A stretch of DNA of 64,000 nt from Daphnia pulex (Eukaryota > Arthropoda > Branchiopoda > Diplostraca > Daphniidae), in NCBI RefSeq assembly GCF_021134715.1, contig NC_060025.1, positions 9,486,001 to 9,550,000 on the forward strand. Reading direction: 5' to 3'. The notes under the pieces are model-generated. The model was not told the origin of the DNA. It did no database searches and was given only the letters and a program-made list of their open reading frames with translations. Shown here piece by piece: positions 32,546-41,778 of this stretch. Numbering within the stretch: the first letter of the stretch is position 1; every line of letters starts with the position of its first letter. A program made the position numbers and the translations under genes.

Positions 32546-33115
32546 ATGGACGCCAACGCAAAAGTGCTAAAGAGAACGTTCGCGTTAGTAGCTGATAGAA
32601 AAGAAAAGACCGTGGTACTCCTGGACGTAGAAGCAAGAGTAAGGAAAATACCAGCGGAAGTAATTAGCAGCAGCAGCGAAACTGTAGTGTTTCAAACAGA
32701 AAGGAGATTTATTAACAACAAAGAACAAATCGACCTCGAAGCAGATTCACTAATAACACTTCACGAAGCGGATCCGGAAGATGAAGATCCACTACACAGC
32801 GACGATCTTTACTACGATGACATAAGTTCAATCGATAGCGGATCGACGGAGCCGAACCCTGATCTACCACTAAACTTCGCCTCGGACGAAAAAGCAGTTT
32901 CCCCCCTTCCACCAGGACTCCCCAACAACGAATGCAGCGGGGAAGCTGAGCAGATGTACGCTCACCCAATTCTTCTCCAAAGCGAGGAGGAGTATCAGCA
33001 AAACAGGAAGGACCTCATCAACCAATACAACCGCGACAGCCGTGAACTATATCGACGTTTTTACTCCCAGGCCCAGCAACTGAAGCAAGCACGAAAAAGA
33101 ATTTATTCATCTTAA
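32546..33115 (+). CDS. Retroelement accessory protein A (189 aa, acidic)
   Basis: Starts at ATG 32546 just after a candidate splice acceptor. The N-terminus (about 1-75) is mixed and may fold as beta strands. The centre is acidic and Ser/Pro-rich (DPEDEDP, LYYDDISSIDSGS, LPPGLP). The C-terminus is a predicted basic helix rich in Gln, Arg and Tyr, ending KRIYSS. No known family was recognised. The helix (LINQYNRDSRELYRRFYS) lines up with the C-terminus of the next ORF, so the two appear related. The function is unknown; the layout suggests a small regulatory or assembly protein. The frame is open and the length reasonable, but coding status rests on the ORF itself and on the shared motif. Confidence 0.7.
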   Translation: MDANAKVLKRTFALVADRKEKTVVLLDVEARVRKIPAEVISSSSETVVFQTERRFINNKEQIDLEADSLITLHEADPEDEDPLHSDDLYYDDISSIDSGSTEPNPDLPLNFASDEKAVSPLPPGLPNNECSGEAEQMYAHPILLQSEEEYQQNRKDLINQYNRDSRELYRRFYSQAQQLKQARKRIYSS

Positions 33116-33346
33116 CTACTTTACTCTTCGACTTAGCTACTGTCTTTGACAGTGACTAATGACTTTGACGTCATTAAAAAAAAAAAAAAAAAAGGAAAAT
33201 ATATAGATTCATCTTGTCTGCACCTTCTTTAAGTTAGTTACCACCCCAACTTCTCTCTTGCGATCTTTTTCGACTATCTACTATAAATATCGCTGTAAAA
33301 TCTTTCCTTTCTTCACTTCGCTACCACATATTTTATCCTGTTCATC
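33116..33346 (+). other. Accessory spacer with 18-A tract and TATA box
   Basis: 18 A at 33176-33193. TATAAATA at 33282-33289 lies 58 bases before the next ATG and could be an internal core promoter. No AG acceptor lies close to the following ATG. Confidence 0.5.
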
Positions 33347-33973
33347 ATGGCCGGACGTGGTCGACTTCTTCTTGGACCTGACTTCATCCACGACGAAGTG
33401 GAACTCACTACGCCACCAGTAGTTGGCCGAGTAATTGAATGGCCTCTTCCTAGGACCGAATACCGGAGTTATCCGTCTGATGACTTACAAACTTCACCGT
33501 CTCCATCGAACGATCCGGAGCCGGAACCTGGGACATCGACTTCGTACACTTCTCCTGACGACCAGAAAACACGGGGCGTTAAGCGGCCGTCTACAGCACG
33601 CTCTTCTAAATTTAAATACAACCGCGTTGTATTTTCGCCTCCCCCCTATTCATCAGACGACGACGATGAACCTTCCCCGGTTCCGATTTCGAAAAATAGG
33701 ACTCGACAGGTCATAGCAGTGGTCCCCTCCATAAGACCACAGGCTCCACGACCCGTTTCCACCACCGTCCAGACGCCGGAGCAACAGCCTGCCGCCCCTG
33801 CCGGCCCAGCAGCTCCCCAGACTAACACTCGTCCGACGCCCGAGAACAATCCGGCCCTTGCGCTGGAACAACTGAATTTAATCAAACAATTCATAATCGA
33901 CCAGGAGGAACTGAAACAGCGGTATTTTTCCGCTCTCCGCAGCCTCAACCGTCGATATGGAGACGATCGTTGA
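33347..33973 (+). CDS. Retroelement accessory protein B (208 aa, proline/acid-rich)
   Basis: Starts ATG GCC at 33347. The composition is strongly Pro, Ser, Asp and Thr-rich, with likely disorder across residues 40-165. SPPPYSSDDDD near residue 103 holds a PPxY motif. An Ala/Pro run follows, then a C-terminal helix (LIKQFIIDQEELKQRYFS) that matches the register of the C-terminus of the preceding accessory protein. No known domain was recognised. The PPxY motif is the kind used by retroviral proteins to recruit Nedd4-type ligases for budding, but short motifs arise by chance. A TATA box 58 bases upstream suggests its own promoter. Confidence 0.7.
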   Translation: MAGRGRLLLGPDFIHDEVELTTPPVVGRVIEWPLPRTEYRSYPSDDLQTSPSPSNDPEPEPGTSTSYTSPDDQKTRGVKRPSTARSSKFKYNRVVFSPPPYSSDDDDEPSPVPISKNRTRQVIAVVPSIRPQAPRPVSTTVQTPEQQPAAPAGPAAPQTNTRPTPENNPALALEQLNLIKQFIIDQEELKQRYFSALRSLNRRYGDDR

Positions 33974-34237
33974 TTACAAACTTTTTTTTAAAAAAAAAAG
34001 GGGAGAAAAACATAACAATAATCACCAGTAGCATTGACCATTTACCTTTATGCAGATTTTTGCCACTCTTGCCTGTTTAGTGATTTTTACCATTCTTGCC
34101 TGTTTTAGTGATTACTGTGTTTAAAATCACTTTCTATTTGTTGTGCTTTTAATCTTACATGTAGTGATGCTGTGCTTTGCCAATGTTAGAAGATCACGCC
34201 CCTTCCCAGTTTGGAACATCTCCAAGCAGGGGAGGAG
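33974..34237 (+). other. 3' leader of the element with tandem repeat
   Basis: Ten A at 33990-33999, the 14-mer AATCACCAGTAGCA at 34020-34033, and two tandem imperfect 27-28-bp units at 34056-34082 and 34083-34110, both with the core TTCTTGCCTGTTTTAGTG or close to it. No coding signal was seen. Confidence 0.6.
34228..34237 (+). other. Polypurine tract
   Basis: AGGGGAGGAG sits directly against the TG of the 3' LTR, as needed to prime plus-strand DNA synthesis. Confidence 0.85.
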
Positions 34238-34518
34238 TGTAATGTTAATTCACAGCATATGGCAAAGCCATTGACAAGTTCTCACACTTGTTGATGCGTT
34301 TACCATACGCACCTTCTTAATTACTTTAACAGGCATGGCTACCATCAGACAAGCCATCGCTCATCATCCCGTATATAAATCGGACATTCGATCTATTTGA
34401 GGTCTCGATTGTACGGTCACTCGCTTATGCTTGTAATCGTGTTACAGTTGTCTTGGTTGATTCTCAATACACCTTTAACCGCACCTCTCGTGTTTGACTC
34501 TTGTGACTCATCATCACA
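34238..34518 (+). repeat. 3' long terminal repeat
   Basis: 281 bp, identical by eye to 20397-20677. On the minus strand its last 55 bases are read as the new C-terminal codons and stop (TGA at 34464-34466) of the interrupted host glycosyltransferase. Confidence 0.96.
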
Positions 34519-34522
34519 GAAG
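34519..34522 (+). repeat. Target site duplication (right copy, GAAG)
   Basis: Matches 20393-20396 and forms part of the coding sequence of the host gene on the minus strand. Confidence 0.9.
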
Positions 34523-36750
34523 CTTCATTCCTCCCTCTCGATTGGAGACAAGCCCGTCGCTGGACCGGCCCCAATGTGGTCGGGCACTTTTTAGGATGCC
34601 ATAAATGAAAAATATTTTTATCCGGAGCACGAATCACACGCAAGGTGGATCGAATGTATTTGCGGTAAAGAAATAAATCCTCCCCACCCCACCCGGTCGT
34701 TTCGTCGCCACCGTGGAAACCTCCTAAATTCAGAAAATCTGACCTGTTTGAATCCAATCAAAAATAATTGCATATTAAATTACATTTTTAAATTTTATTT
34801 TGTTTACCGGTAGGTGCACACCTATAAATAAAAAATGTCACAACTGTTAATAATGTCCCTAAATTATTATTATTATTTGAATTAACTGACCATGCCAAAA
34901 CCAAAGTCTCTCCAAAATCCGTAATCTTTGTGCAATGCCGGAACGACTGGCGAATCCTCTCGATGGTGAGTGTATCGTCTGGTGACATTGGGATTGTATT
35001 GACTGAAAACGATCGGAAAATAGGCTTGACCTATTTTTAAAATAATAGTAAAGATTTAGCGTTTTATAATTCTGAAAAAGGAAATGGAGCGTTTACGTTT
35101 GGGTTGGGCATTTCGTCGGCATCGCTCGATAAAAGCCGAATCAAATGCCACATCGACATCGCATAGGAAAACCAAGACATCCTCTTCAATCGGCGAACTT
35201 TCCCAATGTTCCACGCCAACCTTTATTTAAAAATAAAAATTCCATTAGCTTAATTTAAAGAAAAATAATAATTTGATTGGTACTTGTAATCCGCGGGCTC
35301 TGGAAAATGTCGTGTTGATGTTCAAAAGATGAAAATTGGAAAATCCATTGTTTTTTTCGAATGTCAGCATTTCTCGCTGGATTTCATCCCAATGCTCGTC
35401 GCCGAAAAAGACGACAGTCAAGTGGACTCGGCCTTGTCCGGCCGTGAGGACATTTTTCTGGAAACGAGTCAGGAAGGACTCGAAAGCCGACAAACGGCCC
35501 GACAGTGGGACGATGATGTTGACGATGGGCAATTGCAATTCAAGTGGCTGCTGATGTTCAAGACGGACGGCCACCAATGGAGCGTGAGGCCTCAATAAAG
35601 AGACTCTAACCAAATTGGATCGTCTGATGGAATGATTGTCGGTGGGATGAGCTGTTTGCTGTTGCTGGAACCACAACTCGTACTGGGTCCCCTCAATCGG
35701 GTCGAGCCGATAAAGTCCTTCGACGAAATCGGAGGCAACGTAACGACGCTTGTTGTTGTTGTTGTTATTATTCAAAACCGACAGAGCCGAACTGACAGCT
35801 TCTTGTAAATCTTGTCGGCGGGACCCGATGGGTCGTTCCACCACTCTCCTGCCCATTCCGGCTTCCGTCGAGTAGAAGGCTTGTAGCGTAAACAGCGAAT
35901 GCGGAATAATTTCGTATTCGTTGTGCCACTTTTTACCTTTTTCTATCTCCGACTGCTCAATCTATCAATTATTAAAAGAAGTTAATAATAAGAATTATTC
36001 AAATGTTATATGACTATAGACTACCTGCTTTTGGATGTAGCTGGATGAGCACGGGAGATTGTCGTCACTGACGACACCGATACCCACAGTCGCAGCAGCC
36101 GCAATTCCATCTGCAAATATTTTTATAAAAAGGCAACGTGATGACTACCGGCAGATGTTTGGAATCATCAAAAATGAGCACACCTTGTAGTCGAAGTCGA
36201 TCTTCAAGTTGACTGATGACTTGCTTCAGCTGTTGAAGTTGTCGTTGTAATTCCTCGTGAGGCGGTGCTGCAGGCTGGGTCCCGCACGGCTGAACTGTAA
36301 ACGATCGGATAAAAATTTTAAAAAGTTGGACATCAACAAGGAAGAAGAAGAAGATCGAACCCCCATCCACTTCAAATAGAATTGCATCTCTATTAGACGA
36401 TCTACTGCGGTGGAGGAGGTTCAACGAGTCTGTGCCGTTCGTGCTCGAAAGACGAGTCGAGATAAAAGAAACCCCACGTCCAAGAGAATGTTGTACAAGT
36501 TATAAAATAAAAAGAATTCCATCCAGCCATCCAGACAGGGATGTAACTCGAGTCGTTCTCAAGGGGTGGGCTCTTGAAATGAGAGATATCGCTTACCTTC
36601 GACGGATGCAAAAGTCAAAGCAGCGGTATTGTGAACCGAATCGGCATTGCTGCTGCTGGATAGCAACGACGTCGCAAAGAGCGTCAGCACGACCAACGGT
36701 AAGGCCAGTAGGAATAAACGCAGCAAAACACGTCGAACGCTACGATTCAT
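34519..36750 (-). CDS. CSGALNACT: Chondroitin sulfate N-acetylgalactosaminyltransferase, 3' end cut by LTR insertion
   Basis: Exons, minus strand: 36597-36750, 36184-36294, 36025-36110, 35284-35961, 35097-35220, 34891-35030, a 14-nt microexon at 34808-34821, and 34519-34743. The start [15 protein letters not shown] is followed by a signal-anchor helix, giving a type II Golgi protein, and then a coiled-coil stem. The transferase region has NIIVPLSGR, the metal-binding DVD at about 364-366, FWRDFGFGM, and [13 protein letters not shown] near 453. The family adds GalNAc to start or extend chondroitin chains. After NEAS the frame runs into the retroelement LTR, adding 17 foreign residues to a stop at 34464. 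The native 24-residue end lies at 20317-20392. The catalytic residues are kept, so the chimeric product may still fold; activity is unknown. The two pieces together give 535 aa, the normal family length. Confidence 0.9.
34808..34821 (-). other. 14-nt microexon of the GalNAc-transferase gene
   Basis: Minus-strand GTGTGCACCTACCG is bounded by ATTTATAG and GTAAAC. Without it the neighbouring exons do not join in frame. With it the protein reads GM-VCTY-RSDF, matching the family pattern GM-TCQY-RSDF. Confidence 0.85.
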
Positions 36751-39700
36751 GGCGTTCTCATCTTTGAACGGAGCGTCCTCAGGCTCACGGAATTATTTCT
36801 CCTGATGTTTAAAAAGAATTCTCCTGTAAAAGATAACAACATGTCGTTATTTTATAGTAGCTGGTCGATCGACATCGCGGCTGAATAACATTTAAAAGCA
36901 AGACTATCTGATGGAAAAAGCCGATAAGACGCACAGATCGTTTCCTCCGACGACATTTCACGGTTGGGATTTAAAATAAAACGGATGGGAAACGGAACAT
37001 TGATAACAAATCAAGGGGCTAGTAGTAGTAGAATAGAGTTTGACTATGTCTGTAAATATTGTCTCGATATAAACTCTGTCTACTACCAAAGTTGTGCGGA
37101 GAGTAGAGTAGAGCTGATTGAATTATCAGGCGGTTGCAGCCCAGTCTCCCGGGGCACATGTGCTGGCTGGCTGCTGGATAGAGTCAAAAACACCCATATA
37201 GACGACCAATCAGACGCACGAGTTTTTCCTAATAAGCAACAGCAGAGAAGGGCAGCTGGGACGAAACTTGGTCCAAGATAAACAGACACGCAGTCAAGTC
37301 GCTAGTAGCTCTTCTTTATAGTGCACAACCGCAATTTATATCCAAAGGGCTTTAGTCAACAGACGGTTAAATGAGACAACTCTCTTGTTAAAAAAAGGAA
37401 TAAAAACACGCTATACCAGGAGTAGGATTTCTACGATAAGAAGCGTGTAGATACAACTGTGCGTAGTCCAACGGGACCCGAAAATGTAATCCTTCATTTT
37501 CTACGACTTCCCCGACACGAAACTTTGTCTCGTTTTCAAAAGTGAATTAGTTATAAAAGAAAAAAAGTTCTACTATACTTGCCTTAAGGTTTATCCCAAA
37601 GCTCCGAGTCAAACTGGGGAAATACAAACGCGGGCCGGAACAATATTACTGCCCAGGTTGTCTGTCGATTGCTGGAGGGGATCCAACCGTAGTGCGTGTG
37701 TGTCGCAAGTGTCTTACACAAGACGAATGTCTAGTAGTAGCTCCTTGTTTCTGTCTTGGTTGAACGACAGGACCGACACTACCCAAAAACAACCCAAAAA
37801 CAACGACGTATACCCCCTAAAAAGTCGTCGCTCCTCCTTCCCAGCCAAGTCCGTCCTCCTTTTCCGCTTTTGGGTCCAGTCCTCCCTCTCCTTGCGTTCA
37901 CGGCGGTATAATACTCACGCGTGCTAGTCTTTCTTCTTATTTTTCACACAGCGCACAATGGATATGAAATCAAAGACCACCCCCAGCAATCGGATACGTG
38001 TAAGTTGAAGCTCATTCCGACGTATGGACACATTGGTCCCCGTGTTTAGACGTTGAGGATATTCTTTTTCCAAAGCTTTCGGGCCAAGGGGGGGAATCCG
38101 GTTCCTGCTTGATGGGATTTTCTGACTAGCAATAGAAATATTTTAATTGTAGGCGACCTTTTGATGACTGGGCATGGAAGCCTATACAAATCACATGCGG
38201 CCAAAAACACTAAAATGTTTCGGGTTTTTATTATTTGGCGCCGTGTAATTTCAAACCGAATTATTTCCAATCGGCTCAGTTTCGAGTCGAGCCGTTACGA
38301 CTTGGACATTTAAAGCTAAAAGAAAGGAATAGTCGGCCGTTTCGGGACTCGACAGGAACTCAATGCCAACAGATCAAGGATTGTCGCCCCTACACCAACC
38401 CAAAACAAATGGGATTTACCCTATAAACGACGGCAGCGCTCGTAAAAAGTGAGACAAATCGACCCCCCAAGGTAGACTCCGCTGTTAAACGCGTTCACGG
38501 ACAGTTGGATTGATTTTCAAATGTAAATTTCTGGTGTGTCGATTATTTCAAGACAATCTACAAATCAAACGGAGCCATAGAAACGGCGAGGGGAGCAGCT
38601 GGGTCGTCAGTGATCGATGGTTAATGGGTGATGCGGTTAGGCGACATGGGCGACGATTCGTTGGTTATACACATTCACAAAATGTCTAGTCCTGATGCAA
38701 TCAATCAACCAATCATATACAACCCGAGGCGTGGCAACCGAAAGACCCCCCCAAAACTTTTCCATCAAAGATATTTCCTTATTTTTCATTGTGTCTCTGC
38801 ATATGCTGGCCGGTCGCTATCTACATTAGAGTTTAAGTACAGCGCGGTACTCGAGCACCAACGGGAGGTGGAGCATATAAGTTGCCCGGCACACACGCAC
38901 ACCCACCCACCACCCGGTTGAAAGGAAATGCGCGGCCCTCTTCCGACTTTACCATTTGCTTATCCTTTGACGCTTTGTTCTGACAAACGACCCAGTCATT
39001 AGCACAATCATCTATCACGATTAGAGCAAGAGTCGTGTGACACACAGAGTTAAGACCGACGACTTCTAAGGTATAATACGGTTGAAAGCAAAGTAGATCC
39101 GCCACTGGACGCCAAATAAAACACACGCCATTCTATTAAGAGCCCATTTGGCTCCTGGGCTCCTAATGCTTATCCAAAGTGGAACAAGGGCAATAATTTA
39201 CAAGTGCGTCGGCGTACATAAGGCTGTGTGTGGAGGGGGGGAGATGTATACAATACACTTTGTTATCATTCCAGGGCCTGTGTGTTCCTCCCTGGCTATT
39301 TTTAAAACAGTTACCAGTACTATATGCTCACCGATTGCACCCGCTGCTGTCGTACGTTCCCCTGGCCAGCCACACTTGAACATGTTGTTTCCATCATAAA
39401 TGGTTTGGGGCAGCGGGGGGGATAAAAACAAATCAATCGCTAAATTAAATAAAATGATGAGCAAATTTTTTAAAATTATTTAGTCGAGGAAGTGAGAAAA
39501 TGGGAAATGGTTAAAATACGTACATTAGTTTCATTCAGGCATGAAACATTCATGTATTCACATTTCACGACGATGGGGTTTACTGTTTCAAGTCAACAGG
39601 GTTCACAAGGGTCGTAAAGGCGTGCTGCTTCCAACGGTATTGATTGGAGGCTTATTTTCGTAATAAAAACACGAGTTTTATATTGGGCGGATTGAGTGAA

Positions 39701-39816
39701 TTAACTGAAGCGGCTGCTGACCGTCATGCTGCGGCCAAAACTGTAGAAAATGGAAGCTGATGTCGTGTTATTGCCTAAAAGTCATTTTTGAAACGAAAAG
39801 AAACAGACGAACGAGA
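36751..39816. other. Intergenic region
   Basis: Three kilobases between two minus-strand genes. It should include the GalNAc-transferase promoter. One plus-strand candidate first exon is listed separately; otherwise there are only biased, short open frames and GA/CA-rich patches. Confidence 0.5.
37958..37999 (+). CDS. Candidate isolated first coding exon (14 codons)
   Basis: ATG at 37958 starts MDMKSKTTPSNRIR and runs into a strong donor GTAAGTT at 38000. A TATA-like TATAATA lies about 50 bases upstream (37907-37913). No following exon could be identified, so the gene it would belong to is unknown and this may be chance. Confidence 0.2.
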
Positions 39817-41238
39817 TTAAGCAATTGGAATATTAGAGAAACAAATTTGATTCGAATTACCCCAGGAGCCCAAGGGCACAACGATTGCGGTCGCATTGTC
39901 TTCAGATGAGTAATGTAAGGCTGCATCAGTTAGGCAGTGGGCGGCATCATTTGGATCTTCAGTTCGCTGGATGACGTCACAAATTTCCTGATCCGACATC
40001 ACGCAATTGATTCCGTCGGTAGTCAGCACTAAAAATGCATCTCTCCCGTGCTTTATCTTGAATAACATAAGAGGGATAAATATTATAGAGCGAAAAAGAA
40101 TGTTAAATCAATAAGAATACCTTAATCTTTCTCACATCAGGGACGGCAGTCACGCCAAATGGTTTCAGCTCTAGATCTCCCAGGCTTCTCGTCATCGCTA
40201 ATCTAATAAAAACGCGAATAGAAAGCTATTTTACTTGGTTCAATTCGGAAAACTTGAGTTAACTAACCTTCCGTTAACCATTCCTCGGCCAACATCATCA
40301 ACCACAACCTTTCCTTGAGATTGTTCAATTCGAGTCTAAATTAAAAGAATAACGTGTAATTTTAGTTCAACATGTTAAAAATTTGAGTTCAATTTTTTAC
40401 ACCTTTTCTGTAAGAAGGGATGGACAATGATCGGTTGTGAGACGGCGGGCCTTTCCTCCTCGACATAGCATAGCTCGGCTATCTCCCTGTAATAACAATT
40501 TAAATTAGAATAAGGGAAGATGCAAGTTTAATTTTGCTAAACGTAATGAAGAATAAATGATGTATGCCTATACTTCTTACAACATGGCCAAGATAAAGAT
40601 CCATGTTCTTGTGAAGGAGTGCTACTGTAGCCGTTGTCCCTGGAACATTACTGGTGGCTACGAATACAAAATACAGAGTTCAATAGCAGCTTAACAAATA
40701 CTTGGTGAATACAAACTTTACCTTTGCCGTGAAAAGCCCACCAACGAGAAAATGAGTTATTCAACTCGATGAATGCAGCATCAATTGCATGTTCAATATC
40801 ATTGACACTTAATCTGTCCAACCAAAAGGTTAAATGATTCTCCATGTGACTGTAGCAGTAGTCTGCACACTCTGATCCGCCATGCCCGTCAAAGACAGAA
40901 AAGTAGAGCAGATTCGGTCTGAGCTCTTTTGCAACAAAGCGGTCCTCGTTGTAAGGCCTCCTGCCTTGAATGGAGTGTGTTCCAACTGACGAGATGAGAA
41001 TTTGAGGTATGGGTTTCCCATAGTTGATGCTAGACTCGAGTTCAAGAGGCAACTCTGTCCGGCTGTCCCACGTTCCTAAAATATCGACGTTGACCGTCTT
41101 GGAAGAACCATATTTGTGCTTGGTGGTGGTGGTGGCAGAACGAGTGCTGAATCCCTTGGAGGACTGCAAGAACAACAGACGCAATTTGTTGCAATTTGCA
41201 AGGCTTTTTGATAAAAGAAAAGTTGATCTAAAATTCAT
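39817..41238 (-). CDS. PPM1K: Mitochondrial PP2C-type protein phosphatase PPM1K
   Basis: Six exons, minus strand: 40722-41238, 40581-40657, 40403-40486, 40268-40335, 40121-40202 and 39817-40056. The total is 1068 nt, or 355 aa. The ATG at 41238 was chosen because MNFRSTFLLSKSLANCNKLR is a good mitochondrial presequence; an in-frame ATG at 41274 would add 12 residues. The PP2C motifs are present: NEDR near 97-100, FDGHGG at 116-121, GDSRAM, MTRSLGD, LTTDGIN and EDNATA. INYGKPIP before the core is specific to the PPM1K group. Vertebrate PPM1K removes the inhibitory phosphate from the branched-chain ketoacid dehydrogenase E1-alpha in the matrix. All metal-binding Asp residues appear intact. Confidence 0.92.
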
Positions 41239-41356
41239 ATCTCTTTGAGCGTCAAATGATGAATGGAAATACACAGAATTCTAGCAGTAGAGATTTACAC
41301 GAGAATTCCTCTTTTACGTTTTAATATCCCGTTTTCGCTGGTATCCTAATTTACAC

Positions 41357-41697
41357 TCACTTGATCTTATCTCTGGTCTGTAAATGGAAAGCAAAAATGT
41401 GAACAAACAAAATAAAGAAACGCCATCTAGAGACGGAAATGTTGACTACACGTTTGGGCGGTTTGAAAGTTTGAAATGAGATTCTTCCAGTCGCTCGACC
41501 AACAGCAATGCCAGCAAGCAACTGAAGCACCTTTCGTTGTGTATTTTTCTTACGAGAATACAAAAAAAAAGTGGTGCGTTACATGAGAAATAGTTATGAA
41601 ACATACACGCAGTACAATACTGAATGAGATCAGTTAAGTAAACTTGGAGAAGATAAAACTGAAGAAAAACGGGATCTCTGGATTGGTTCTCCGACAT
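41357..41697 (-). CDS. Possible 57-aa spliced small protein upstream of PPM1K
   Basis: Exons, minus strand: 41644-41697, 41450-41548 and 41357-41377. All are phase 0, with introns of 95 and 72 bases, giving 57 aa from MSENQSRDPVF to RTRDKIK. The middle part (VLQLLAGIAVGRATGRI) is mildly hydrophobic. The stop is about 120 bases before the PPM1K ATG on the same strand. It could be a separate small gene, an upstream ORF in the PPM1K leader, or chance. No family was recognised. Confidence 0.35.
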
Positions 41698-41778
41698 TAT
41701 GAACATGAATTTTGAAAATTATTTTTTGAAGGGTTTTGCCTGGTACTTCCACGTTGCGAAACTCAAGGCGAATCTGGG

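Larger units (their letters stand above)
20397..34518 (+). mobile_element. Full-length Ty3/gypsy-type LTR retroelement with env and three accessory ORFs (14,122 bp)
   Basis: Two LTRs of 281 bp, each beginning TGTAATG and ending ATCACA, appear identical base for base by eye. They are flanked by a GAAG target duplication. Order inside: primer-binding region, gag, pol (protease, RT, RNase H, integrase), env, ankyrin-repeat ORF, two small acidic/proline-rich ORFs, polypurine tract. The large frames are open without internal stops. Identical LTRs imply a very recent insertion, and the element may be active. At 14.1 kb it is much longer than common insect gypsy/errantivirus elements (about 7-9 kb, family knowledge). 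It sits in the last coding exon of a host glycosyltransferase, in the opposite orientation to that gene. Confidence 0.97.

Noticed and set aside
33646-33948. Minus-strand 100-aa frame inside accessory B
   Set aside because: Antisense shadow produced by the proline/acid-rich codons of accessory B.
34056-34110. Tandem repeat considered as a CRISPR-like or satellite array
   Set aside because: Only two adjacent imperfect units with no spacers, within a eukaryotic LTR element.
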